From positions 1-31,858 of the IMG/VR virus record IMGVR_UViG_3300025655_000170: a stretch of 31,858 nucleotides of DNA, one strand, 5' to 3'. Of this stretch, positions 1 to 8,260 are shown one piece after another (the stretch's first letter is position 1; the number at the start of each line of letters is the position of its first letter). Below the pieces are notes generated by a model. The model saw nothing but the letters and a program-made list of their open reading frames with translations, was not told the origin of the DNA and did no database searches. The position numbers were made by a program, and so were the translations under genes. Origin of the DNA: a virus.

Positions 1-1
1 T

Positions 2-1843
2 AGCCCAGCAACTCAGCAGGCCGTGGAAACCCGCCACGCTGAAGTTATTGAGGCAATCTTCGGTCAAGGAGAGTTCTTTGACATTCAAGACGACGTGAAG
101 GACGTTGACGGCAATCCAATGGACATCCAAGCCATTAAGACGCTGTTGGTTGAAGACTTCAAGCGGGACAAGATTAAGAAGAGCATTGACCATATTGAAC
201 TAATGGCTGAAATCTACGGAACAGGCATTGGTGAGATTTCTGTTGCTTCCTACACCGAATACAAACCAGCCACCCAAGCTATGCAAGGCGTACAGGGCAT
301 GGCAGCTATTGGGGTTCAGGCTTCGGAGCGCTTCTGTGTGAAACTGAAGCCCATCAACCCTAAGAACTTCATTATTGATCCAAACGCAGATAGCATTGAA
401 GAAGCTATGGGCTGCGCCGTGGAGAAGTATGTCTCTGTGCACAAGATTGTACAAGGCATGGAGAAGGGTATTTATAAAAAGGTGGATATTGGTACAAGTG
501 GCGAAGACAGCGACTTGGAGCCAACTCAAGAGCTTTCCTATTACCAAGACGATAAGGTTAAGCTGATTACGTATTACGGCTTGGTTCCTCGTGAGTATTT
601 GAAAGCTGTTGACGAAGACGAGAGTGAAGAAGTGGACTTGTTTCCAGATGACTCCCTTGCTGACGAATACAGCGACATGGTTGAAGCCATTGTTGTAATT
701 GCTAATGACGGGCAGCTCTTGAAGGCTGAGGAATCTCCTTACATGATGAAGGATCGTCCTGTAGTTGCCTATCAAGACGATACAGTTCCGGGCCGCTTCT
801 ATGGCCGTGGGACGGTGGAGAAGGCTTACAACATGCAGAAGGCCATTGACGGCCAGCTACGGGCTCATATGGACTCCCTAGCCCTCACCACAGCCCCTAT
901 GATTGCTATGGACGCTACGCGGCTTCCGCGAGGTGCTAAGTTTGAAGTTAAACCCGGTAAGGCTCTTCTCACCAATGGTAACCCAGCAGAAATCATCTAC
1001 CCCTTCCACTTCGGTCAAACAAATGTGGACGCTCCAGCGGCTGCACAAAACTTTGAACGTATGCTTCTCCAAGCAACCGGAACTGTGGATAGTGCTGGTC
1101 TACCTTCCGCTACGCAGCGCGACGGTGGTGGTCAGGGCATGTCGATGGCTATGGCAGGTATCATCAAGAAGTACAAGCGCACCCTTGTAAACTTCCAAGA
1201 AGATTTCATGATTCCGTTCATTTACAAAGCTGTGTATCGCTATATGCAGTTTGACCCTGAGCGTTATCCTTCTGTGGACATGACCTTCATTCCTACGGCT
1301 ACGCTGGGCGTGCTTGCACGTGAGTATGAACAGCAGCAGATGATTGGCTTGCTGCAAACCCTTGGCCCTAACACTCCGGTGCTGCCGGTGCTGCTCAAAG
1401 GGATTTTGGCTAATAGCTCGTTGTCCAACCGTGCAGAACTGATGGAAACGCTGGACAAGATGAGTCAGCCAAACCCAGAGGCTCAGAAGGCCGATCAAGA
1501 GCAGAAACAAATGCAGGCTCAGCTCATTGGTGCTCAAACAGCTGAATTGGCTGCCAAGGCTCAGAAGGCTGGCGCAGAGGCTCAGCAAATTGTTGTGGAC
1601 ACTCAACTGGCCCCTCAACTGGCTCAGGCGAAGCTCACAGCAGCTTTGTCTACCAACCTGAATGAGGACAATGAGAGCAAAGACTTTGAGCGTCGTGCCC
1701 GTATCACTGAGCTTATGCTGAAGGAAAAGGATTTATCCATTAAAGAAGAAGACAGCAAGCGCAATGAACGAATCACCATGATGCAGATGGACAAGAAGAA
1801 GGAGAATGACAACACGTTTAACACTTTGATGAGTAATGGATAA
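2..1843 (+). CDS. Portal protein (5' end outside window)
   Basis: The frame is open from the window edge through 1843, so the true start lies upstream; a GTG at 23 is only the first in-window start codon. About 610 residues are visible. The middle part has the sequence style of P22-type podovirus portals, for example VEKAYNMQKAIDGQLRAHMD near residues 275-295 and the GLPSATQRDGGGQGMSMAMAG segment that follows. The last ~130 residues are a Gln/Ala/Lys-rich helical tail (QAQLIGAQTAELAAKAQKAG) with predicted coiled-coil character. A portal forms the dodecameric ring at one capsid vertex through which DNA is packaged and ejected. It sits immediately upstream of collagen-like, scaffold and capsid genes, the expected place. 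The last 8 bases overlap the next gene. Assignment is from sequence style plus context, without a database search. Confidence 0.85.
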   Translation, partial: SPATQQAVETRHAEVIEAIFGQGEFFDIQDDVKDVDGNPMDIQAIKTLLVEDFKRDKIKKSIDHIELMAEIYGTGIGEISVASYTEYKPATQAMQGVQGMAAIGVQASERFCVKLKPINPKNFIIDPNADSIEEAMGCAVEKYVSVHKIVQGMEKGIYKKVDIGTSGEDSDLEPTQELSYYQDDKVKLITYYGLVPREYLKAVDEDESEEVDLFPDDSLADEYSDMVEAIVVIANDGQLLKAEESPYMMKDRPVVAYQDDTVPGRFYGRGTVEKAYNMQKAIDGQLRAHMDSLALTTAPMIAMDATRLPRGAKFEVKPGKALLTNGNPAEIIYPFHFGQTNVDAPAAAQNFERMLLQATGTVDSAGLPSATQRDGGGQGMSMAMAGIIKKYKRTLVNFQEDFMIPFIYKAVYRYMQFDPERYPSVDMTFIPTATLGVLAREYEQQQMIGLLQTLGPNTPVLPVLLKGILANSSLSNRAELMETLDKMSQPNPEAQKADQEQKQMQAQLIGAQTAELAAKAQKAGAEAQQIVVDTQLAPQLAQAKLTAALSTNLNEDNESKDFERRARITELMLKEKDLSIKEEDSKRNERITMMQMDKKKENDNTFNTLMSNG

Positions 1844-3152
1844 AGCCATCATCTTAGCAACGGAGCTTAAAACCCTCCGTGAGCGTGTTTCAGCCTTAGT
1901 GGCTATCCCCATCCCTCTAGATGGCTTAGAAGGCCCTAGAGGGCCTGTAGGAGCCTCTGGTGAGCAAGGGGCTAAGGGAGAGGCAGGGAAGCAGGGCTCA
2001 GAAGGCCCTAAAGGCCCTAAAGGGGACAAAGGCGAGACAGGCAAGCAAGGGGTGTCAGTAGTTGATGCCCGTATTGACTTCGACAACAGCCTTGTCATCA
2101 CCCTCTCTGACGGACGGGAGATTGATTGTGGGGCTATAACGCCTTCAGAGGCCAAAGCCCTGATTGCTCTGAAGCAAACCCACGGGAATGCTTGGGACAG
2201 GATTGACTTCAATACAACGCTCCCTAATCCGCAGCACCAAGAGGGTTTGTTGTTCTATGACAACTTCGACCACTCCCTTGCCTATTACAACGAGGAAGAG
2301 AATGTAACTGTCAACATCGGTAGGGAGATGCTTGTCCGTGTTTATAACACCTCCGGAGCCCTTCTAACTGATGGAGACGTTGTTTATATTAGCGGAACAG
2401 ACACCAACTTCCCCGGTGTTGTTAAGGCCGATGCTTCAACTAAAGCCACTTCGGAGGCCATTCTGGGCATTGTTACGGCCCCTTTGGAGGTTAACACCTA
2501 TGGCTATGTGTGCGTTTCTGGGCTTGTAAGTGGTTTAAACACCTCTGCCTATCCAACAGGAACCATCCTCTATTTGTCTGAAACAACGGGAATGCTCACT
2601 GACATACCCCCGATTCAGCCTGCGTATGTCGTTGAAATGTGTACTGTGGTGCTTAGCGATGCCGTTAATGGTCGTGTGTACGTGAGGGTTGACAAGAAGG
2701 ACTGGTTTCCTTCTATTGAACTGCTCAATATTAATGCTACGGTAGTGCTTCCAACAACGCCTGTGGTGTTCAAAGCGACAACCATTGCTCATAACGATGG
2801 TTTCACCTACGACCTAGCAACAGGGGTTATGACAACCCTTGCAAGCAGCTCATATTCTCTGAACTTGAAGTTTAACGCAACTCCATCAGCTTCTAATAGA
2901 TATATTTATTTCTATGCTGAAGAAGACAAGGGAGCTGGCTGGGAAATTGATCGGTATTCGGCAAGAAAGCTAGAACTGGTAAATCAGACGGAAACAGAGG
3001 TTGTTATTGGGGTGTCTCATTACTACGCCACAGGCACTAAGATTAGGTATTACGTCTGGGGCGATGCAACCATAACCCTTAAGACAACTAATCTCCCCGG
3101 AACTACAGCAGGCACTGTTACGGTTCCAGCATATAAATTACAAATGGCTTGA
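1836..3152 (+). CDS. Collagen-like repeat virion protein
   Basis: This 438-residue protein starts inside the portal stop region (ATGGATAA overlap), so it is translationally coupled. A short helical N-terminus (residues 1-29) leads into 14 uninterrupted Gly-X-Y triplets at about residues 30-72 (GLEGPRGPVGASGEQGAKGE and onward), a collagen-like triple-helix signature. The remainder is beta-rich and Thr/Val/Tyr-rich, with a motif GLLFYDNFDHSLAYYNEEEN near 140-160 resembling phage surface or fibre attachment modules. Collagen-like tracts in phages usually trimerise fibres or decorate heads. Here the gene sits between portal and scaffold, so a head or neck fibre, or a head decoration, is likely. 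The exact location in the virion is inference. Confidence 0.75.
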   Translation: MDKAIILATELKTLRERVSALVAIPIPLDGLEGPRGPVGASGEQGAKGEAGKQGSEGPKGPKGDKGETGKQGVSVVDARIDFDNSLVITLSDGREIDCGAITPSEAKALIALKQTHGNAWDRIDFNTTLPNPQHQEGLLFYDNFDHSLAYYNEEENVTVNIGREMLVRVYNTSGALLTDGDVVYISGTDTNFPGVVKADASTKATSEAILGIVTAPLEVNTYGYVCVSGLVSGLNTSAYPTGTILYLSETTGMLTDIPPIQPAYVVEMCTVVLSDAVNGRVYVRVDKKDWFPSIELLNINATVVLPTTPVVFKATTIAHNDGFTYDLATGVMTTLASSSYSLNLKFNATPSASNRYIYFYAEEDKGAGWEIDRYSARKLELVNQTETEVVIGVSHYYATGTKIRYYVWGDATITLKTTNLPGTTAGTVTVPAYKLQMA

Positions 3153-3178
3153 CAAAAGTGTTGTATTTATGATACAAT
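3149..3178 (+). promoter_or_regulatory. Sigma70-type extended -10 promoter
   Basis: A perfect -35 box TTGACA (3149-3154) is followed 18 bases later by TACAAT (3173-3178), a 5/6 match to the -10 box, preceded by an extended -10 TG dinucleotide at 3170-3171. It overlaps the last codons of the collagen-like gene and lies about 30 bases upstream of the next start codon. It would drive the two small genes, scaffold and capsid up to the terminator at 5456. It suggests host RNA polymerase transcribes the head genes. Confidence 0.75.
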
Positions 3179-3209
3179 AGTTGCTACAAAACAACAGAAG
3201 GATAAAGCT

Positions 3210-3440
3210 TTGGCTCCTCATCTCCAGCAATACTACGAAGAAACCTTTTCAATGATGGCCACCAAAGGGTGGAAACTGTTGATGGAGGATTTGCAAGAAA
3301 TTAAAAACACGGTTAATGAACTGTCAACTGTCCTAGATTCACAATCTTTATTTAATCGCCAAGGACAGCTCGACATTCTTAACCTGCTTTTAACCCGCAA
3401 AGAAGCGTGTGAACGGGCTTATGAGGAACTCTCAGAATGA
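3210..3440 (+). CDS. Small helical conserved phage protein
   Basis: 76 residues. The start is TTG, chosen because AGAAGGA (3196-3202) lies 7 bases upstream and the promoter at 3149 ends just before it; no in-frame ATG gives a comparable site. The protein is helical and mildly acidic (YYEETFSMMATKGWKLLMED near the N-terminus) with no cysteine pair, membrane segment or catalytic motif. It is the first gene of the promoter-driven head unit and its last four bases overlap the next ATG. It may be an assembly factor or minor virion component; I do not recognise a function. Confidence 0.7.
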   Translation: MAPHLQQYYEETFSMMATKGWKLLMEDLQEIKNTVNELSTVLDSQSLFNRQGQLDILNLLLTRKEACERAYEELSE

Positions 3441-3664
3441 AAAGAATCTATGAGTTTCGCTGCGCCCAGAAGCATGTATCTGAGCATTACATAGACGAAA
3501 GCATCCGAGTCACTTCCTGTAAAGAATGTGGCGAAGAAGCAATTCGTATCTTATCCACCCCGATGATTTCATTGGAGGGCATTACAGGTGCTTTTCCCGG
3601 AGCTTCGGATAAATGGGTGAGGAATCGAGCTGAAAAGCTCAAACAAGAACAGAAGAACGCGTGA
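3437..3664 (+). CDS. FmdB-like zinc-ribbon small protein
   Basis: 75 residues, starting in an ATGA overlap with the previous gene. The N-terminal half matches the layout of FmdB-type zinc ribbons: an IYEFRC start, Cys9 and His13, then the Cys28-x2-Cys31 pair (SCKECG), followed by an RILSTP strand. The C-terminal half is basic (NRAEKLKQEQKNA). Such proteins appear beside terminase or capsid genes in many phages. They are thought to act as small regulatory or structural zinc proteins, but no biochemical role is established. It is co-transcribed with scaffold and capsid. Confidence 0.7.
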   Translation: MKRIYEFRCAQKHVSEHYIDESIRVTSCKECGEEAIRILSTPMISLEGITGAFPGASDKWVRNRAEKLKQEQKNA

Positions 3665-3725
3665 GCGACAACCTCTGAACTATTTAACTCTCCTAAAACC
3701 CTTACGGGCAGGATGAAAGGACGGT

Positions 3726-4493
3726 ATGGCAATTTTTGATGAAGTAGACATGGGCGATAGTGAATTTGATGCAGTGGAACGTAAGGAGGCCCAAGCGGCT
3801 TCTGAGGCTCCCCCTGAGCGTCCAAAGATTCCTTCTAAATATGAAGGCAAGAGTCTGGAAGACATCATGAACATGCACCAAGAGGCTGAGAAGCTTATTG
3901 GACGGCAGGCTCAAGAGGTGGGGGAGGTGCGTAAGCTGGCAGATGAACTACTCAAACAACAACTCTATAAAACAGAAGCCCCTACTCAGATTGAAAACGA
4001 GATTGATTTCTTTGAAGACCCAAAGACAGCAGTTCGTAACGCGGTGGATAAACATCCAGATGTCTTGGCAGCTAAACAGGCTGCGGCACAATTCAAACAA
4101 ATGCAAAGCCAAGGTGCTCTCCAAAAGAAGCATCCAGACTTTGCAGAGATTGTGCAAGACCCTGAGTTTACCGACTGGGTTAAGGGAAGTAAGCTTCGCA
4201 TGCAAATGTATACAGCAGCGGACACCTCCTTTGACTTCGACTCCGCAGATGAGCTGCTATCAACATTCAAACAGATTCGCAATGTAAAGACAACACAGAC
4301 GCGCACCGATGGTGCAGAGGCCCTTAAAGCCAACATGCGTGCTGCAACTGTTGATACTGGCGGAACTGGTGAAACTTCACGGAAAGTATATCGTCGTGCC
4401 GACCTTATCCGGCTTCGCATGACAGACCCCGCTCGATACGAGACGCTTGAACCTGAAATTCGTCAGGCTTATGCGGATGGGCGGGTTAAATAA
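3726..4493 (+). CDS. Capsid assembly scaffolding protein
   Basis: 255 residues, with AAAGGA seven bases before the ATG. The composition is typical of podovirus scaffolds: acidic and Gln/Ala/Lys-rich helices, a disordered N-terminus rich in Glu, Ala and Pro (EAPPERPKIP), the segment KYEGKSLEDIMNMHQEAEKL near 38-57, and a basic C-terminal helical stretch (RRADLIRLRM) able to contact the coat inner face. It lies directly upstream of the major capsid gene, the usual position. Scaffolds guide coat subunits into procapsids and are lost before DNA packaging. There is no protease signature, so simple expulsion is more likely than self-cleavage. The call rests on position and composition. Confidence 0.8.
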   Translation: MAIFDEVDMGDSEFDAVERKEAQAASEAPPERPKIPSKYEGKSLEDIMNMHQEAEKLIGRQAQEVGEVRKLADELLKQQLYKTEAPTQIENEIDFFEDPKTAVRNAVDKHPDVLAAKQAAAQFKQMQSQGALQKKHPDFAEIVQDPEFTDWVKGSKLRMQMYTAADTSFDFDSADELLSTFKQIRNVKTTQTRTDGAEALKANMRAATVDTGGTGETSRKVYRRADLIRLRMTDPARYETLEPEIRQAYADGRVK

Positions 4494-4523
4494 TACGCGC
4501 TAATGCGCTAAAGGAAATTTAAA

Positions 4524-5447
4524 ATGGCTCTTGGTACCGCTCACGTCACTACGACAACCGCTGCAACGTTCATCCCAGAAATCTGGAGCGATGAAATTGT
4601 TGCAACCTATAAGAAGAACTTGGTTCTGGCTAATCTGATTAAAAAGATGAGCTTCAAAGGCAAGAAAGGTGACAGCGTTCACATTCCTGCTCCTATCCGT
4701 GGCTCTGCTTCGGTTAAAGCTGCTTCCGCTCAAGTCACCCTGATTGCAGGCACTGAGTTGGAAATTGTTGCTACGATCGACCAGCACTACGAATACTCGC
4801 GTCTGATTGAAGATATTGTTGAGACGCAAGCTCTGGCTTCGCTCCGCAACTTCTACACTGAAGATGCTGGTTACGCTTTGGCCCGTCAGGTGGACACTTC
4901 GTTGATCCAACTGGGTCGTGGTGTTAACGGCGGTAACGGCACTGCTGCCTACACTGCTGCCTTCTCCGGCGCTGACGGTACAACCGCTTATGTCGCTGGT
5001 GCAAACACTGGCTTGGGTGCTTTGACTGACGCAGCAATTCGTCGTTCTATCCAGCGCCTTGATGACAACGATGTGCCTATGGACGGCCGCTTCCTGATTG
5101 TCCCTCCTTCAACCCGTAACACCTTGATGGGTATTGCACGGTTTACTGAGCAGGCATTCGTTGGTGAGCAAGGCTCTAGCAACACCATCCGTAACGGTGA
5201 AATTGGTAATGTTTACGGTGTTCCGGTCTTCGTGACCAGCAACGCTGAATCCACTACCGGCACCACCGCTGCTAAGGTTTGCCTGTTGGGTCATAAAGAC
5301 TTCGCAGTGTTTATCGAGCAGATGGGCGTTCGTTCACAAACTCAGTACAAACAAGAATACCTCGGTACCTTGTTCACTGCTGACACGCTGTACGGTGTTA
5401 AGGAACTGCGCGACGCTTCGGCTGTTGCTCTTGTGGTTCCAGCCTAA
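4524..5447 (+). CDS. Major capsid protein
   Basis: 307 residues with the AAAGGAAATTTAAA ribosome site just upstream. The start TAATFIPEIWSDEIVATYKK and the segments KGDSVHIPAP (about residues 50-60), YEYSRLIEDIVETQ and YGVPVFVTSN resemble HK97-fold major coat proteins of podoviruses and N4/P22-group phages. The gene sits between scaffold and a strong terminator, as expected for a highly expressed coat gene, and codon use looks enriched for the most common codons. It builds the icosahedral shell. A small GCGC-TAAT-GCGC hairpin (4497-4508) lies in the leader and could stabilise the message or mark processing; that is speculative. Confidence 0.88.
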   Translation: MALGTAHVTTTTAATFIPEIWSDEIVATYKKNLVLANLIKKMSFKGKKGDSVHIPAPIRGSASVKAASAQVTLIAGTELEIVATIDQHYEYSRLIEDIVETQALASLRNFYTEDAGYALARQVDTSLIQLGRGVNGGNGTAAYTAAFSGADGTTAYVAGANTGLGALTDAAIRRSIQRLDDNDVPMDGRFLIVPPSTRNTLMGIARFTEQAFVGEQGSSNTIRNGEIGNVYGVPVFVTSNAESTTGTTAAKVCLLGHKDFAVFIEQMGVRSQTQYKQEYLGTLFTADTLYGVKELRDASAVALVVPA

Positions 5448-5455
5448 ACCGGCTT

Positions 5456-5483
5456 AAGGGGAGCCCTACGGGGCTTCCTTTTT
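5456..5483 (+). terminator. Rho-independent terminator after capsid
   Basis: An inverted repeat of roughly 10 pairs (two G-U) closes on a C(TACG)G tetraloop, an exceptionally stable loop type. A run of five T follows (5479-5483). It starts 9 bases after the capsid stop codon and ends the unit begun at 3149. Read-through would be needed to reach the tail genes unless a further promoter exists that I could not identify. Confidence 0.85.
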
Positions 5484-5529
5484 ATAGACCTCCGAAGGCC
5501 CCTTCAGAGCTTTGCAAAAAGGAAAACAA

Positions 5530-5688
5530 ATGGCTAAATTTAAATGTGTGCATAGTGGTTGTGTTTATGAACTAACAGAGTCTGAAGCAATTGAGAACAT
5601 GCGAGCTCATGCGGAATACGAGGAGGTGGTCGCTGCCCCAGCTCCCGTTGCCCCTCCAAAGCCTAAGAAACAAGTCAAAGGGGAATAA
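5530..5688 (+). CDS. Small Cys/His protein after capsid
   Basis: 52 residues with an AAAAAGGAAAAC ribosome site. The N-terminal half holds Cys6, His8, Cys11 and His27 (KFKCVHSGCVYEL, then NMRAHAEY), a spacing that could bind one zinc ion in a C2H2-like mini-fold. The C-terminal half is a flexible Pro/Ala/Lys stretch (APAPVAPPKPKKQ). It lies between the capsid terminator and the tail-fibre gene, the stop being two bases before the fibre TTG. Similar tiny Cys-containing proteins often follow phage coat genes; the function is unknown to me. Confidence 0.65.
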   Translation: MAKFKCVHSGCVYELTESEAIENMRAHAEYEEVVAAPAPVAPPKPKKQVKGE

Positions 5689-5690
5689 CA

Positions 5691-7319
5691 TTGTTCTGTG
5701 ATTTTCCAAAATACAAGCACCTGAAGCAAACCATATACAGAGGGCCCGGTGGTGGTGGTAATGCCACTACAGATTCTGAAATAACAGAACTTACAGCGTT
5801 ATCTCTTCAAGCATCTAACTCGGCTGAACAAGCAGGCTTAGAAGCAGACGCAGCTTCCCTTTCAGCAGCGGCTTCCTCAAACAGTGCTTTTGATTCTAAC
5901 CTATCTGCCATTGCAGCCGCTCTGAGTGAATCAGCAGCGGCTATTAGTGCTTCTAATGCCTTAACAAGTGAAGGGAATGCAGCCCTTTCTGAAGACGCAG
6001 CAGCTCTGTCAGCAGCCGAAGCAGCAGCCTCTGCTTTATCAGTGAATGATTCAAACCTTGTTCATAAGACAGGGGATGAAACTATTGGAGGCATTAAGAC
6101 ATTCTCTTCTACAATTGTAGGGAGTGTGAATGGGAATGCGGCAACAGTTACAACCAATGCAAACTTAACAGGGGCGATAACCTCTGTAGGCAATGCTTCC
6201 TCTCTTGGAAGCTTCACATCTGCTCAACTCTTAGCAGCTGTCACGGATGAAACAGGCACAGGCTCTAATGTGTTTGCTACAAGCCCAACTCTTGTAACAC
6301 CTATCCTTGGAACTCCTCAGTCAGCAACACTTACTAATGCTACGGGCCTTCCTATCTCTACAGGTGTTAGTGGCCTAGCAACAGGAGCAGCCACTTTCCT
6401 AACAACCCCAACATCTGCCAACCTCGCAGCCCTAGTCACCAATGAGACAGGAACGGGTTCTGTTGTCTTTGCAACTAGTCCCACATTAGTCACTCCTTTG
6501 TTAGGAACTCCAACATCAGGGGCACTGACTAATTGTACGTTTCCTACCCTTAATCAAAATACTACGGGTAGCGCAAGCACCTTGACTACAGGACGAACCA
6601 TAGCAATCACAGGTGATTTAGCGTACACCAGTCCTGCGTTTAATGGGTCAGCCAATATTACTGCGGCGGGTACTTTGGCTACTGTAAATGCAAATGTTGG
6701 TTCATTTATAAACGCGAGCGTTACCGTTAATTCAAAGGGATTAGTAACTGCCGCTTCAAGTGGAGCTGTTGGTGGTAGTGTCACATCGGTAGCAGCAACA
6801 GTACCAGCGTTTTTGTCTATTTCTGGCTCTCCAATTACAACAAGTGGGACATTGGCAATTAGCCTATCAGGCACTGCGTTACCCGTTGCTAACGGAGGTA
6901 CGGGGGCGACAACGTCAACTGGTTCTGGTGCAGTTGTTTTAGGGACATCACCTACGCTGACCACGCCCACAATCAATTCAGCGCAGTTTGCTACAGTATC
7001 AGGTACGGCTCCTCTTTACGCCTGCCGCGCTTGGGTGAACTTCAACGGCACTGGTACTGTGGCTATTCGGGCTAGTGGGAATGTTTCTAGTATTACAGAT
7101 AATGGCACGGGTGACTATACGGTGAACTTCACTACCGCCATGCCGGATGTGAATTACTCAGTGCAACTGACAGGTGGTGGCACAGGAGGGCTTCGATGCT
7201 TGGCTACAGTCCGGTCTTCTGACCTTTTAACAACGACCCAAGTCCGAGTCTATTTCTTCGAAGAAGGCCTTGGCGTGGTGGTTGACCCTCCGTATTGCAG
7301 CTTTTCTTTATTTCGCTGA
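5691..7319 (+). CDS. Tail fibre protein
   Basis: 542 residues. The start is TTG with AAGGGG eight bases upstream; no comparable ATG is available. Layout: a short N-terminus ending in GPGGGGN; an Ala/Ser-rich coiled region at about 35-118; a HKTGDETIGGIKTFSS module at 125-140; then two copies of VFATSPTLVTPxLGTPxS (about 194-211 and 259-276) with a degenerate third copy later; and a C-terminal beta domain (YACRAWVNFNGTGTVAIRAS) of a kind widespread at phage fibre tips. It likely forms a trimeric fibre binding the host surface. The repeats are a common substrate for recombination between fibre genes. Small accessory genes follow in overlap, consistent with a fibre cassette. Confidence 0.82.
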   Translation: MFCDFPKYKHLKQTIYRGPGGGGNATTDSEITELTALSLQASNSAEQAGLEADAASLSAAASSNSAFDSNLSAIAAALSESAAAISASNALTSEGNAALSEDAAALSAAEAAASALSVNDSNLVHKTGDETIGGIKTFSSTIVGSVNGNAATVTTNANLTGAITSVGNASSLGSFTSAQLLAAVTDETGTGSNVFATSPTLVTPILGTPQSATLTNATGLPISTGVSGLATGAATFLTTPTSANLAALVTNETGTGSVVFATSPTLVTPLLGTPTSGALTNCTFPTLNQNTTGSASTLTTGRTIAITGDLAYTSPAFNGSANITAAGTLATVNANVGSFINASVTVNSKGLVTAASSGAVGGSVTSVAATVPAFLSISGSPITTSGTLAISLSGTALPVANGGTGATTSTGSGAVVLGTSPTLTTPTINSAQFATVSGTAPLYACRAWVNFNGTGTVAIRASGNVSSITDNGTGDYTVNFTTAMPDVNYSVQLTGGGTGGLRCLATVRSSDLLTTTQVRVYFFEEGLGVVVDPPYCSFSLFR

Positions 7320-7330
7320 AAGAAACCAAA

Positions 7331-7525
7331 ATGACCCAAAGAATAATCTACCAAACCCCAGAAGGCGGCGTCGCCGTCATCATCCCAGCCACCACCATCG
7401 AAGCCTGCATGAAAGACATTCCAGCAGGTGCTGAGTTTGCCATTGTGGACACCGTAGACATTCCAACAGACCGGACATTCCGCGCCGCATGGGAATACTC
7501 GCCTATCGGCTCGGAGGCTTCATGA
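7331..7525 (+). CDS. Small fibre-cassette protein
   Basis: 64 residues from ATG 7331 (an upstream ATG at 7295 would extend the frame back into the fibre gene; the conserved-looking part starts at MTQRIIYQTPEGGVAVIIPA). The ribosome site is weak (GAAAGAAACC), so coupling to the fibre stop 11 bases upstream is likely. It ends with the motif DRTFRAAWEY. I have seen this type of protein after fibre or tail genes in proteobacterial phages, where it may chaperone or cap the fibre; the function is not established. Confidence 0.65.
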   Translation: MTQRIIYQTPEGGVAVIIPATTIEACMKDIPAGAEFAIVDTVDIPTDRTFRAAWEYSPIGSEAS

Positions 7526-7758
7526 TAAGCATCAATTTAAACAAAGCCAAAGCAATCAGCCACGACCTGCGGAGGACAGCCCGCTCTGAGGAGCTGGCTC
7601 CGTTGGATGCTCTAATCGCTAAGCAGATTCCCGGCTCTGATGCAGAAGCCATTGAAGCAGCTCGGCAGCTCCTCCGTGACAAGCATGCTGAGGTTCAGAC
7701 AAGTATTGAAGTAGCTACGGAAGTGGACGCTCTTAAAACTATTGTGGAGGCGCTTTAA
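7522..7758 (+). CDS. Small helical fibre-cassette protein
   Basis: 78 residues from ATG 7522, which overlaps the previous stop as ATGA and has CGGAGG five bases upstream; the longer frame from 7489 is less likely. The sequence is helical: a basic start (NLNKAKAISHDLRRTARSEE), then LDALIAKQIP, then an acidic/Ala C-terminal helix. The pattern suggests a helical hairpin, as in small tail-fibre assembly or capping proteins. It is the second of three tightly coupled mini-genes after the fibre. Confidence 0.65.
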   Translation: MISINLNKAKAISHDLRRTARSEELAPLDALIAKQIPGSDAEAIEAARQLLRDKHAEVQTSIEVATEVDALKTIVEAL

Positions 7759-7925
7759 TGGCTATTGTATTCGACCCAGACAAAGGTGTTCAGATGCCTG
7801 TTGTCACAACTTCTGCTAAGAATGCCATTGCTTCTCCACTAACAGGGGCTGTGGTATTTGATAGCATTCTTGGTAAGCTATGTGTTTATACAGGCACTGC
7901 TTGGCAGACGGTAACGTCAGCATGA
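7758..7925 (+). CDS. 55-residue fibre-type mini protein
   Basis: The ATG at 7758 shares its A with the preceding TAA (TAATG), and the stop overlaps the next start as ATGA. The protein (MAIVFDPDKGVQMPVVTTSA...) ends in GKLCVYTGTAWQTVTSA, a motif that elsewhere terminates larger phage fibre or adhesin proteins. A free-standing copy may be a detached fibre module or a capping subunit. The overlaps on both sides support real translation. Confidence 0.6.
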   Translation: MAIVFDPDKGVQMPVVTTSAKNAIASPLTGAVVFDSILGKLCVYTGTAWQTVTSA

Positions 7926-8260
7926 CTATTTTCTATTCTTTTCTTATTGGCCTTGGTAGCACTTACGCTTTGTGGGTATTCTACCTAGCTGTTATGAATT
8001 TAGCTCGTGCTCGTGATGATAAATTACTTACTAAGACAGCTTTAGTTCTTGGTTATCCGGTACTAATAGTTGGTTATGTCTTAGATGCTTTTGTCAACTT
8101 CACAGTTATGACAGTGCTCTTGCTTGAGATTCCACAGGAGACTACAGTTACTGCACGCCTCAGTCGTCATCTAAATGAAGGAGGAGGTTGGAGGAAAGCC
8201 ATTGCTGTATGGGCTGCCCCCCTTCTTGACCCATATGACCCCCGAGGAAAACATCTCTAA
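7922..8260 (+). CDS. Integral membrane protein
   Basis: 112 residues from ATG 7922 (ATGA overlap with the previous stop); the longer frame from 7880 is out of keeping with the overlap pattern. One membrane segment spans about residues 3-25, and a long hydrophobic stretch at about 38-68 could form one or two further segments. A cytosolic-type tail follows (TARLSRHLNEGGGWRKAIAV, then LLDPYDPRG). Membrane proteins among phage tail genes are sometimes lysis or superinfection-exclusion factors. A dedicated holin occurs at 16516, so this one may be exclusion-related; that is inference. Confidence 0.65.
   Translation: MTIFYSFLIGLGSTYALWVFYLAVMNLARARDDKLLTKTALVLGYPVLIVGYVLDAFVNFTVMTVLLLEIPQETTVTARLSRHLNEGGGWRKAIAVWAAPLLDPYDPRGKHL

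Noticed and set aside
4491-4515. TAATACG followed by CTAAAGG before the capsid gene, reminiscent of a T7 RNA polymerase promoter
   Set aside because: The spacing between the two parts is about five bases too long, the TAA is the scaffold stop codon, and I found no second copy of the pattern.
6554-6976. Long frame on the - strand within the fibre gene
   Set aside because: A shadow of the repetitive Ala/Thr/Val-rich fibre coding; no ribosome site or start context, and opposite to the operon.
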